Below, piece by piece: positions 55,154 through 63,361 of a stretch of 64,000 nt of DNA. Below the pieces are notes generated by a model, which searched no databases, was not told the origin of the DNA, and saw only the letters and a list, made by a program, of their open reading frames with translations. The stretch is from the NCBI GenBank assembly GCA_041200185.1, contig CP165730.1, positions 186,001-250,000 of the forward strand, given 5' to 3'. Position numbers and translations under genes: made by a program. This DNA is from G041200185 sp041200185 (GTDB taxonomy: Bacteria; Pseudomonadota; Alphaproteobacteria; BNTO01). Positions within the stretch are counted from its first letter, which is position 1, and each line of letters begins with the position of its first letter.

Positions 55154-56890
55154 TTATTTCCTAAAAATAAAGACCAGGATCATAAAAATAAGTAAAACTA
55201 AGAGTCCTTGAGATGGATTTAATCCTAAGATAAAGCGTAGGCCTGTAGCAAATCTTGTAACAAGCCGGCGCAAGCCTCTACTTAGAGCTTCCTTTATAAT
55301 CTGCATCTTCGAGAGGAAAGCTTGCATGATGCTTCGCTGAGATAAGGAAAAGAACGCCTCAGATTTTTCGTGCGCGTCATGGCCTGACAGGGCTATATCC
55401 GCCTCAAGTCTTTCCGTCCATCGGTTGTTTGTTTGTTTTCTTCTTAACCAAATCTTAACGCAGTACCACAGGAAGAACAAAATGACACTAGTTGCAAGAA
55501 TAGGGGCGCCACGAATTCCTATCAGAATCATTTGAAAGGGTAATAGACGCAAAAAGTCCGTAGCGCTGATTCCGAATAGAATAATCCCAGCCGCCACTAC
55601 CCAACTGAGGCGAAAGAAGGATACTTCTTGGACATAAGCTAAAACCTTTTCGTGGATACGTGACTTTTGAGAGAAGACTAATAATGCTAAACGAGTACTA
55701 TGATGATTAAATAATGATAGGACTATAAAGAAAAGTATGATTGTAAAATATGTATTTATCCGAGAATAGTCGCCTGAGAGAGCTAATTTCGGTCCCCAGC
55801 AGGTAAAACAGCAAAGAATGAGGAGCATGGCCCCCCAACAAAAATTAAAAGTTAGAGGTATGTATGAGGAAAGACCTCCCATTTTGCGTAAATCTCTCTC
55901 TGACGACAGTGTCGTTGAAATCAAATTCACAACCAGCATGATGAGGAAACTCGACCAAAGCTGCTCTACAATGTTTCCTATCGCGGTTTCGGCTGTCCAC
56001 AGAGTGAGGGCCATCAACGCAGAGCACGTAACGAGCTTCGTTAACAGATCCGCGACTTTGTACAGGTCCCACTCGTTTTGTCCTTTTCGGTTTATCAAAA
56101 AGGCAGCTGTACTTCCCAGTAACAGTAGACCCCATTCGTAAAAGGGAAACAAAACCCAATAAGAAGAAAAGCGACACAACAAGACTTGAACAGAGGGAAC
56201 AAAACAAAGTTGAAAAATGAAAACGCGGATCCAAAATGGCCCGGGAAGAGCAGTCGATGATAGCGCTGATGGCCCCAATCCTAGCTTTAGCAAGCCTCCA
56301 ACTAAGATCAATCCACCCGCACCGAAATGCCACAGGCTAGCATCAGGCAGTAAAAATTCCATCCTTCCAGCCAAGATCGCTGATACGGACGTCGTTCCTC
56401 TTAGAAGGGAAAAAGCTTGAAGACCCAAGAAAATGAGAAGATCTCCTAAGAAACTCGGCAAGAAAACCTTCGTTTCTAAAGGCTTTTTTGCCAAAAATTG
56501 CAAACTCCACACTACCCAACTCATGGCAAAAAAGGTAGTTCCTATCCAAAACACGTTATCAGAGCACGATTGAGCTATTGTCAAAATCAAGAGGCATTTT
56601 ATAGCAACGAAATACCAAACTTTTAATTCATTAACGCTTCTTTGATTTGCAGTAATTATTGAAACAAACCCTGCTACCCCGTACAAACTCCACAAAAGGA
56701 GAGGGAACGTCCTCAATTCGGCTACCGAAGTCGGTAAAGCCTGAAACATATGAAAGGCCCACCACACGACAGAGATTAGCCACCCAGCTGCTTCCATAAA
56801 AAGAAAGGTGCGCGTTTTTCCTTTGGCGAAAAAGGCCAAATCTCCGGCGAAAAGAAGGACTAATCCAATCAGTAGAACGCTCAAAGACAT
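55154..56890 (-). CDS. Divergent NuoL (ND5)-like subunit
   Basis: The 578-aa protein has about 14-16 membrane helices and a C-terminal amphipathic/transmembrane extension, as in NuoL. Similar blocks are GGLLKLGLGPSALSS, matching the GAMGKSAQLP region and keeping the lysine, and RDLRKMGGLSSYIPLTF, matching the NuoL DLRKMGGL block. The histidine region after it (HAATMV) is replaced by other residues. Homology is therefore clear only in part. It begins 6 bp after the NuoK-like gene. A duplicated, neofunctionalised or degenerating complex I subunit is likely. Confidence 0.7.
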   Translation of the reverse strand: MSLSVLLIGLVLLFAGDLAFFAKGKTRTFLFMEAAGWLISVVWWAFHMFQALPTSVAELRTFPLLLWSLYGVAGFVSIITANQRSVNELKVWYFVAIKCLLILTIAQSCSDNVFWIGTTFFAMSWVVWSLQFLAKKPLETKVFLPSFLGDLLIFLGLQAFSLLRGTTSVSAILAGRMEFLLPDASLWHFGAGGLILVGGLLKLGLGPSALSSTALPGPFWIRVFIFQLCFVPSVQVLLCRFSSYWVLFPFYEWGLLLLGSTAAFLINRKGQNEWDLYKVADLLTKLVTCSALMALTLWTAETAIGNIVEQLWSSFLIMLVVNLISTTLSSERDLRKMGGLSSYIPLTFNFCWGAMLLILCCFTCWGPKLALSGDYSRINTYFTIILFFIVLSLFNHHSTRLALLVFSQKSRIHEKVLAYVQEVSFFRLSWVVAAGIILFGISATDFLRLLPFQMILIGIRGAPILATSVILFFLWYCVKIWLRRKQTNNRWTERLEADIALSGHDAHEKSEAFFSLSQRSIMQAFLSKMQIIKEALSRGLRRLVTRFATGLRFILGLNPSQGLLVLLIFMILVFIFRK

Positions 56891-56896
56891 TTTTAG

Positions 56897-57187
56897 TTAT
56901 TCCTCCGCGAACTCATTACATCCATCATCTGGAAGGCTAAGTCCAAGCAAAGCATATCCAAGAACAAACAACAAAAGCCCGCAGGCTGTTATTTTCCCCG
57001 ATGAATCTCTGAACCAATAAGCAAAAAAAACAAAAGGAATTAAACTCGCCAGCAACCCTCCACATACGGTCAAGACAGAGCTTATCGACAAGCACCGAGA
57101 GCATAATAACCGACTTGTTATGCAGAAAAAGAGGAATAATGACGTAAAAATCACAAGGCGTGGTAGACAGGTAGTTATCTCAACCAT
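56897..57187 (-). CDS. NuoK (ND4L)-like small membrane subunit
   Basis: The 96-aa product has three hydrophobic helices, like NuoK. The block RDSSGKITACGLLLFVLGYA aligns with the DxxGQ...AAAEAAIGL region, but the conserved glutamates of NuoK helices 2 and 3 are replaced (by small residues and a Tyr). The N-terminal half is cysteine-rich. It overlaps the NuoJ-like stop by 8 nt. The order within the operon is the main support for its identity. Confidence 0.55.
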   Translation of the reverse strand: MVEITTCLPRLVIFTSLFLFFCITSRLLCSRCLSISSVLTVCGGLLASLIPFVFFAYWFRDSSGKITACGLLLFVLGYALLGLSLPDDGCNEFAEE

Positions 57188-57668
57188 GGTTTTCTTCCTT
57201 TTTATGGGCTCGACTCTCCGTCAAATGGTGGAACGCCGTCATCAAAATTAGTAGAAAGAGAAAAGCCATGATGACGACCAGATAAGGATCAAGTTCAAGC
57301 TGGTTCGCACTGACTCTGCGTGGAAATTCAAACTTCCTTCCCCAGTACAGGAGGAAGCCAGCCAATCCCAGGGGAATCCATCTCTCGATCCGCAATCCTC
57401 CTTGTTTGCGGGAAGAGGAGTGCAACTCTTCCCAGGAACTGGAGTTCGTCCACAACAAGAAGCTTACAACGGCCAAAAGGAAAACGAAGAGAACCCCCAA
57501 AAGAACCTGCCGGCTCGCAATAGCGAGGACCAAAAACTGCATACACAGGCCGTTTAAAGCGGCAGCAGGCTTTCTCGTTGCGGTCAATGAAAACGTAAAA
57601 ATGCACAAACTTACGAGGCTTGTAGCCAATAACCAGGCCCTTGCGTCCTTAGCTACATCGACGATCAT
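57180..57668 (-). CDS. NuoJ (ND6)-like membrane subunit
   Basis: The 162-aa product has about five helices. RKPAAALNGLCMQFLVLAIA matches the NuoJ segment with the conserved RNPVxAA pattern, and VLFVFLLAVVSFLLW occupies the place of the NuoJ VYVGAVMVLFLFVV pi-helix; the final helix is present. It overlaps the preceding small gene by 20 nt and the following one by 8 nt. The identity is inferred from order and weak sequence pattern. Confidence 0.55.
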   Translation of the reverse strand: MIVDVAKDARAWLLATSLVSLCIFTFSLTATRKPAAALNGLCMQFLVLAIASRQVLLGVLFVFLLAVVSFLLWTNSSSWEELHSSSRKQGGLRIERWIPLGLAGFLLYWGRKFEFPRRVSANQLELDPYLVVIMAFLFLLILMTAFHHLTESRAHKKEENHG

Positions 57669-57936
57669 GGCGCGACTCCTCTAAAAAAGGGGTTATAAAC
57701 CCAACCTCCCACTCAGAAACATCAGGGTAGCTCCCCTGGTCAAAGGACGAAGCTACAGATGCGCCATCAGCTGCATCTTCTACTTGTAAGCTTTCGTGCT
57801 GGGAATCTTTATACACCGCCAGTGCTGCCTCTAACTCGCTTTCGAAAAGCCTTTGTCGCTGTCCCCATCTTCTCCTGTAGAGAAACGTACTGGACCAGCT
57901 TCGAAAGAGATGTCGTAAACATAAAACATCAAGCAT
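57649..57936 (-). CDS. Small protein in the NuoI position, without iron-sulfur cysteines
   Basis: The start is ATG 57936, preceded by AGGGGGTAAG; the 95-aa product begins MLDVLCLRHLFRSWSSTFLY. NuoI should lie between NuoH and NuoJ and carry two CxxCxxCxxxCP clusters; this one has almost no cysteine. Its N-terminal basic helical segment could be a leftover of the NuoI membrane-anchor helix, followed by an acidic tail. It may be a replacement subunit or an unrelated protein. Only position supports the link. Confidence 0.45.
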   Translation of the reverse strand: MLDVLCLRHLFRSWSSTFLYRRRWGQRQRLFESELEAALAVYKDSQHESLQVEDAADGASVASSFDQGSYPDVSEWEVGFITPFLEESRHDRRCS

Positions 57937-57937
57937 C

Positions 57938-58843
57938 TTACCCCCTGAAAAATTTTGCCAAAATAAGCACCCATAAAAGGCTTCCAGCAAGAGGTCCTAG
58001 AAAGCGGCAAAATAACCTCTGATACTGGTCTGTTCGTAAGGAGGGGAGAAAGGGAAAGCTTACAAGGCAAAAAAGGAGTAACACTGCTAATTCGCCTCCA
58101 AAATGGATCCAGGTTTGCCAGTTCATGTGACAAAAAGCGTAAACCTCAGGGCGTGAAAGAACCAAAACGAGAGCCATAGAGAACGTTAGCTGAATAAGGC
58201 GGATCCATTGATCGAAAATAAGTACCTTTTGAGGGATAGGTCCGTCTTCGCCGTCACACTGAACGGTCATCGAAAACTTAAACGGGCCAAAACCGCTTTG
58301 GCATACAACGGCCACAAACGCTAAGATAAAAAGACAAAAGTAAAAAACGGCATGATGTACCAGAGGAAGAACCCAGCTGGCCAAAAAAACGGGGATCAGA
58401 ACGATTTGGCTTGCCAGGTGTTGCACAATTCCCCTTTTGAATCGGAGCTGCGCCAGGAAAGGAGAAATGAGGGCCTTAACCCAACAATCTAAAATGAACC
58501 TTACCTGAAAAAGAAGCACCAACATCACTACAGCCATCCACGGACGGATGGGCAGAATGATAGGCAAAAAACTCCACTGCGAAAGCGTAACAACAAACAG
58601 GCAGACCTGCATCTTCACAAGAAGTGGCGCTGCATTGCCCCCTGTACTGGGAAACTGCTTTTCAAAAAAATCTCCCGTCCACGGTAAGCGGCCACCAGCC
58701 GGGCTCATTTCAAGCACAGTCAACAGCAAAATTCTCTTTAAAAAGAACAGACCCACAGAGCCCAGCACAACGCCGCTCCATACCAGCACCATTCTCCATA
58801 GAGTCGTCATTCCGTAACAGTGTACAGCCAACCCACGTGGCAT
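57938..58843 (-). CDS. NuoH (ND1)-like membrane protein, highly diverged
   Basis: The 301-aa product has about eight hydrophobic helices. ATG 58843 is the longest start; ATG 58810 (MTTLWRMVLVW) is also possible. NuoH motifs such as GPNRVG are missing, so the assignment depends on operon order (H, I-like, J, K, L, M), size and helix number. The C-terminal third (RFILDCWVKALISPF, then LPSLRTDQYQRLFCRFLGPLA) vaguely matches the NuoH RYDQLM / RYDQ-type end. It is the first gene of the operon. Confidence 0.5.
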   Translation of the reverse strand: MPRGLAVHCYGMTTLWRMVLVWSGVVLGSVGLFFLKRILLLTVLEMSPAGGRLPWTGDFFEKQFPSTGGNAAPLLVKMQVCLFVVTLSQWSFLPIILPIRPWMAVVMLVLLFQVRFILDCWVKALISPFLAQLRFKRGIVQHLASQIVLIPVFLASWVLPLVHHAVFYFCLFILAFVAVVCQSGFGPFKFSMTVQCDGEDGPIPQKVLIFDQWIRLIQLTFSMALVLVLSRPEVYAFCHMNWQTWIHFGGELAVLLLFCLVSFPFLPSLRTDQYQRLFCRFLGPLAGSLLWVLILAKFFRG

Positions 58844-59750
58844 CTTAACACATGAACGTATAAAACGAGTGAGGGGGGATGCAGAGATGCGGGGATTACT
58901 CCTCTATCAATGTTTTCTCGTTCAGGTCATGTATCCTTTTAGTCTAGTCTAAGCATTCGAAAGTTTATATAACAATTCGGACGTTTAATAAGCGCTTCAA
59001 GCACCCCTCATACATCGATTGAGGGCCAATCCCCTGTTACAGAAAGAGGAATGAGGGCCCATAAAACTCTGACCACAAAATCTGTTTGAATCTTTACCGA
59101 TCCCACGGTGTCGTCTTTTTCCTCCTATCCTTACGAGGTTCTGCCAATGTACGATAGATGGAGATCGAGCCTTTGACGCCATCGATCAGATTTTGCCAGG
59201 CTTGTGCGCAAGGGAGCGTCAGTATTTTTGCGGGAGAAGAGGACGAAAAAAACGTTTTATGGTTTGTAGTTGTTTATTATTACGCAACCTAGTAGAAAGA
59301 AGTTTCTTATCCTTAAGTAATTTGTACAAAGACGACGCTTTTCTAGCAGTTCTTAATTGGCAAAGTTACAAGTGTAGAGGTTGATACTCCTGATCAGTGG
59401 AGAGCAGGGTAGCTAGGTTTTCAAGGATCTCCAGGCAATCAAGGCTGAATCTTTTCCCAAATAACATCTGGGGGGCTCAAGTCGCTTGTCATCGGGTATT
59501 TGGAGGACATCAAGAGAATGAAGCTTGCCATAATGCACCCGAAATTCATAACGGATTCATCGCCCCGGTGTTGAAAACAGAGGGGCGAATATGAGTTTGC
59601 CTACAGGCGCTAAGAGAAAAACTCGCAAGGATAGTATCGGACAGCTAGCGAAACTTGACCAAAAATCCTATCCAACTTGGCTCCTGCCTCACTGACCAGC
59701 AACATGAGCGACTTATCAGCGCCGGATTTAGACTTCTGCAGAACGACTAT
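58844..59750. other. Gap of 0.9 kb upstream of the complex I-like operon
   Basis: No convincing gene. Short plus-strand frames (59193-59384, 59397-59594) lack ribosome sites and motifs. The start probably contains the operon promoter; the rest may be decayed coding DNA. Confidence 0.4.
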
Positions 59751-60080
59751 TTACTCATCAAAATCGAGCTCTGATTCCGGGCTCGAAGATCCAATTTCGC
59801 CTTCCCAGTCGTGTGGAAGACCTGCTTCTTCCAAACAACGCAGGAACGTCTCTACGTTACGATAATGTTTGACTAAGTACTGCATTCGAGTTTGCAAACT
59901 TAAATCTGAAATGCCAGGGTGGCTCTCTTTGATTTTAGAATAACCCCCTCCTTCCCCTCCTTCATAGAACTTAAGCAGTCTTAGGTCGTCAATATATGTC
60001 CAGCGTTGACCATCTAATGTAATCTCTCGCTCGATTGTCGTTGAACACCAGACAGGCGTTCCAATACTTCCAAATGACAT
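59751..60080 (-). CDS. Small Myb/SANT-like protein
   Basis: The 109-aa product starts at ATG 60080 (a stop lies 5 codons upstream). Residues 26-73 resemble a Myb/SANT repeat: RWTYIDDLRLLKFYEGG, then GYSKIKESHPGISDL and LQTRMQYLVKH. The first Trp (27) is kept, while Tyr47 and Tyr68 occupy the positions of the second and third aromatic residues with roughly the right spacing. The C-terminus is acidic (SSSPESELDFDE). There is no signal peptide, unlike the 27649 protein, so it might act in the bacterium or leave by a Sec-independent route. Its start codon lies 37 bp from leader copy C on the opposite strand. Confidence 0.55.
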   Translation of the reverse strand: MSFGSIGTPVWCSTTIEREITLDGQRWTYIDDLRLLKFYEGGEGGGYSKIKESHPGISDLSLQTRMQYLVKHYRNVETFLRCLEEAGLPHDWEGEIGSSSPESELDFDE

Positions 60081-60116
60081 TAATCCGATAATCCATTAGT
60101 TAGAACCTCAGTCCAG

Positions 60117-60185
60117 GGGTTGACACCCTCATCGAAGGTTTGCAACACTGAACCCGGGTGAGGGATTACTTTTTTAGGGGGAAAT
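60117..60185 (+). promoter_or_regulatory. Repeated hairpin leader, copy C
   Basis: GGTTGACA precedes the stem CCCTCATC (60126-60133) and GGTGAGGG (60157-60164); the C-to-T change keeps pairing as T-G. Six T, A, GGGGG and ATG 60186 follow. It matches copies A and B. Confidence 0.75.
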
Positions 60186-60574
60186 ATGGTCAGTCGTCCT
60201 TTGTTTTTAGGTTTTTCGTTGTTGTCGTGTGTATCACGGGAGCATAGCGGCGATTCTGAGGTCAATGGGTTTTCTATACCTCAAATGCAGAAATTACAAA
60301 GCCTGATGAATGAATGTACTTCTTTGTATATTAAAAGTTTTAAAAATATTATTAATATAAAATGAAGAACTCAAAATTAACTGCCCCAATCGACGAGCAC
60401 GTCTCTGGTGAGCTCCTCTACCCAATTGGCTGCTGTTTAGCGGAGGTTCAACTTGAACAAAATCGTGTAAAAGAACAAATCGAAAAACAGACTGTCAAAG
60501 AAATGGGTGATCTCATTGTGGTTATTACGAGTTATTTTACAGGTGATCCTCAAGTGAGCGATTTGTTTGAGTGA
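60186..60574 (+). pseudogene. Secreted MVSR-family gene, apparently frameshifted (two overlapping frames)
   Basis: ATG 60186 encodes MVSRPLFLGFSLLSCVS and 42 more residues to TGA 60363-60365. A second frame starts at ATG 60362 (overlap ATGA) and runs 70 codons to 60574. The second frame contains LYPIGCCLAEVQL and ends DPQVSDLF, which resembles the C-terminal half of the 14797 protein (LYPLKK ... DPDLQLQ). The natural reading is one gene split by a frameshift near 60350. Alternatively two coupled small proteins are made. As with the other copies, the leader and signal peptide are best preserved. Confidence 0.55.
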
Positions 60575-60747
60575 AGTTCCGCCTTATGCACACGCTGTAT
60601 AGGCAGGCCGCTTGTTGTATCTTGCTGCTTAGGCAGGGTATTTTTCCCTATTCTTAGATTTTGTAGGAGAGTTCATCCTGGCCTTCAGCAGGCCTAATCA
60701 ACGAATAAACACTTAAAACCAGGCAAATCTTTATTTTAATCAAAGTC

Positions 60748-60773
60748 ATGAGCGGCAAAAGTTCGCCGCTCAT
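60748..60773 (-). terminator. Strong hairpin after the 60790-61257 gene
   Basis: ATGAGCGGC and GCCGCTCAT form a perfect 9-bp stem with an 8-nt loop, 17 bp after the stop. No long T-run follows, so factor-independent termination is likely but not certain. Confidence 0.5.
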
Positions 60774-60789
60774 TTATACAGAGTGTTGC

Positions 60790-61257
60790 TTATTTACCAA
60801 ACAGATCGTCCAGATTTGTGAAGGTGGACTGTTTGATGCTTTCCCAGACCTGTGGTATGTAGAGGCCTATTTCCCATTTAAATTTTTCTTTACTAACAGT
60901 GTAAATCAAACCGCTTACAAAATCTTGTAACAATGGATCCGTCCTTATATTGTTTAGAACATGAAGAATGTATTCAACAAATTCATTTGCCGATGGAGCT
61001 TCCGCAGTGTTCGGGTCTCCTCCGCTTGATTTTATATCCCTGTAGTGCAACCGAAGGAATGTGTGAAGACACTGTTCAAAAATCGTTCTCCAACACCCCT
61101 TTCCTTCAACATCCCCTAGTTCTTCAAGGTAAGGAAATTTACCTGATAGTTCGCCTACAACATCATTTAGTTTACTCTTCGATACGTTATCGGTCGCTTG
61201 GCAACTCGCAATGACGCTCAAGACAGCTATGATAGGGCTACATAGAAACTTTCTCAT
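60790..61257 (-). CDS. Small secreted protein, unknown
   Basis: The 155-aa product starts behind AGGAG and has a signal peptide (FLCSPIIAVLSVIASCQA; the Cys may form a lipobox ASC, making it a lipoprotein candidate). The mature part is helical and amphipathic with one or two Cys (GCWRTIFEQCLHTFL) and a hydrophobic C-terminal half (LQDFVSGLIYTVS). No motif is recognised. A hairpin follows its stop. It belongs with the other isolated exported proteins of this window. Confidence 0.7.
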   Translation of the reverse strand: MRKFLCSPIIAVLSVIASCQATDNVSKSKLNDVVGELSGKFPYLEELGDVEGKGCWRTIFEQCLHTFLRLHYRDIKSSGGDPNTAEAPSANEFVEYILHVLNNIRTDPLLQDFVSGLIYTVSKEKFKWEIGLYIPQVWESIKQSTFTNLDDLFGK

Positions 61258-61892
61258 GTGAAAACTCCTGAATTAACCTCAATTACAACTAACATTGTAT
61301 AAATAGTAGTAATTCAATGTCAAGTATATAAACAACTCGAATAATATAAAGAATGGTAAAATTTAATGGTAAAAATTTTTTGTCCCAGAGGATGATTCAA
61401 AGATGAACGGCCTTGACTAATTTTTCCCCTACATGCAACCCGCTGCATCGTCGTTTTTGTATCGGCCTATTTCCCTTCTTTTTCATCTTTTGGCGATTTT
61501 TATGCTTTTGTTGGGAAGCCCGTAAATACGGGCTTTAAGCAGGCCTTTCGTTGATAAGGACATGGAGAGCTGAAAGTCTCGAGCCTTTCAACTCCCCATA
61601 AAACAGGCACTTCAAACTGCCAGAGTTCTTTGCCACTTTGCTTGTAGAGTATGGGCTATTTTAACTTTTGCTTTTTATTTCGAGATGGCGTTAACATGAA
61701 CTTAGAGGGGGTGGGGACACGTCGACGTCCCCCCTCTCAAACCTCCTGCTTTAGGGGCAGCAAGGAGGAGGACCACAGCAACTGTCCCTCATTAAGATAA
61801 CCATCACCTTCCTCGTCGGGGGAACCCGAGGTTGGCCAAGCTTTATCCCCCGTCCTTATATTTTTTCAACTTTTTTCCTAAGGAGGATACCT
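61258..61892. other. Gap with several hairpins before the GTA genes
   Basis: No gene is seen; in particular, there is no capsid or terminase gene before the GTA g6 gene. Visible structures: AAGCCCGT-AAAT-ACGGGCTT at 61516-61535, a GC-rich stem within 61705-61738 and CCTCCTGCT/AGCAAGGAGG within 61742-61768. CTAAGGAGG at the end is the g6 ribosome site. Confidence 0.5.
61516..61535. terminator. Perfect hairpin, terminator-like
   Basis: AAGCCCGT and ACGGGCTT form an 8-bp stem with loop AAAT, followed by TAAGC. It is a short strong hairpin without a T-run. Confidence 0.4.
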
Positions 61893-62435
61893 ATGTTAAC
61901 TTTACTTGAATCACCTACGGCCTTGCCCGTAAGCCTTAACAAAGTCAAAAAATACCTACGCATCGACCACGATGAGGACGACGCTCAGCTAAAACTGCTG
62001 ATCAGTGCCGCAACAAGCCTTGTTGAACAGGAAACAGGACGCAGCTTACTCTTAAAAACTTGGCAGCTTCGTAGCAGCGGTCAAGAAACGCCGGAGGGAC
62101 TGACTCGACTGACTTTGTCTTTTCCACCTCTCGTAAGTGTCCAATCCGTTGGAACGGTCGTAGGGGCCACCAAAATTACCCCTCTCAAGCGGTACGTCGT
62201 GGAGTGGGAAAGGACGATTCCCGCCGTTTTACTTCCAGCATCAGGTCGTACATTTGAAGTCGTCTATAAGGCCGGGTATGGCGAAAAGCCCAGCGATATC
62301 CCTCCGCCTCTTCGACAGGCCATTATGATGCTTGTAGCCGAAATGTACGAGCATCGGTCCTCAACGGCCAAAATTGACGACACCTCCCTTGTGAAGGTTT
62401 TTATCAAGCCTTTTTGTCTTCAAACCTTTATCTAG
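61893..62435 (+). CDS. GTA/phage head-tail connector (orfg6, gp6-like)
   Basis: The 180-aa product follows CTAAGGAGG. Its N-terminal SLNKVKKYLRIDHDEDDAQLKLLISAA and ETGRSL motif are typical of the phage gp6-like connector family, which corresponds to orfg6 of the Rhodobacter-type gene transfer agent. The second half contains a strand-rich region and a final helix (AIMMLVAEMYEHR). Such proteins form the ring between portal and tail adaptors. Followed by g7 and g8, but without terminase, portal or capsid genes upstream. Size and motifs are complete. Confidence 0.85.
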   Translation: MLTLLESPTALPVSLNKVKKYLRIDHDEDDAQLKLLISAATSLVEQETGRSLLLKTWQLRSSGQETPEGLTRLTLSFPPLVSVQSVGTVVGATKITPLKRYVVEWERTIPAVLLPASGRTFEVVYKAGYGEKPSDIPPPLRQAIMMLVAEMYEHRSSTAKIDDTSLVKVFIKPFCLQTFI

Positions 62436-62487
62436 GTTTTTATTAACACTTTTTTATCAACTTTTTGTTTTGATCATGGAGGAAAAG

Positions 62488-62871
62488 ATGACACATTTAG
62501 ATCAACTTAAACATCGCGTGACGTTACTTCGAACATCAACAAAAGCCGACTCAGAAGGGAAGCCAACGGTGTCTTACCAATCTCTGGGGTTCGCTTGGGC
62601 GGATATTCAGATTCTATCTCCTAAGTCGAGGACTTATCTTGCTTGGGTGAAAAGCGCCTTGAAACAGCCTCCGCCACCTCTTTACGAAGTTTGGATCCGC
62701 GAACGAAAAAAAGATATCCATTCGTCCGGCACGTTCGGTCGACATGAAGAAATAAACGCGCTACGTTGGAAGAGTAGGGTTTTTGACGTTATCTGTCCTT
62801 TCACTTCGGCTGGAAGGGAAGGAACGTATTGGAAGGCCTTATGCAAAGAAAAGGGGGAGAACTATGGTTGA
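62488..62871 (+). CDS. GTA/phage head-tail adaptor (orfg7)
   Basis: ATG 62488 has GGAGG eight bases upstream; an open frame from 62470 overlaps that site. The 127-aa product has the head-closure pattern LDQLKHRVTLLRTSTKADSEG, then AWADIQILSPKSRT and ALRWKSRVFDVICPF. This corresponds to SPP1 gp16 / GTA orfg7 head-tail adaptors. It overlaps the next gene by 8 nt. Together with g6 and g8 it forms the connector module. Confidence 0.8.
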   Translation: MTHLDQLKHRVTLLRTSTKADSEGKPTVSYQSLGFAWADIQILSPKSRTYLAWVKSALKQPPPPLYEVWIRERKKDIHSSGTFGRHEEINALRWKSRVFDVICPFTSAGREGTYWKALCKEKGENYG

Positions 62872-63361
62872 GTTTGGAGTTTTAGCGGCAATTCGTTCTT
62901 ATCTTGTCGAAGAGGGCGTCGGGGAATCCGTAGGCCTATCTCTCGATAATATCTACGTCTTGACGCCGCGGGAAATGACCCAGTCCGGCCCGGCTGTTAT
63001 CTTGGATTTGGAGGAGGCTTGGGCTCCGTCGGCCAGTCTTCATCCTCATTTTGGAAAGGTCACACTTAAAATTTCTATTTTAGGAGATAGCGATGACGGA
63101 TCGGAGTCGTTAACGATTGCGAAGGAACTGAGTCATAGGTTAGATGGAGCAACTCTTTCGGTGAATGACGCCTGTGAGGCAACCTTGCGAATGGGGTCGA
63201 GCGTTTTGGATCTCAAAAAGGTCAAAGATGCTCCTCGCCGTGTCGACCAGTACTACGAGGCCTTAGTCCACCGCAGTCGTTTTCGGAGGCTCAAAAATCG
63301 CCGTGAAACGGTTTCGAAAACACCTTGCCAAGTTCACCCAGATACGGAAGGGCACTCTTAA
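62864..63361 (+). CDS. GTA/phage DUF3168 tail completion protein (orfg8)
   Basis: ATG 62864 behind AAGGGGGAG gives 165 aa. Blocks FGVLAAIRSYLVEEG, YVLTPREMTQSGPAVILDLEE, GKVTLKISILGD and AKELSHRLDG, then YYEALVHRSRFRRLKNR, match DUF3168 proteins, the orfg8 of GTA loci (tail terminator or completion protein). The next expected gene, the major tail protein, is absent. Thus only g6-g7-g8 are kept here. Confidence 0.8.
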   Translation: MVEFGVLAAIRSYLVEEGVGESVGLSLDNIYVLTPREMTQSGPAVILDLEEAWAPSASLHPHFGKVTLKISILGDSDDGSESLTIAKELSHRLDGATLSVNDACEATLRMGSSVLDLKKVKDAPRRVDQYYEALVHRSRFRRLKNRRETVSKTPCQVHPDTEGHS

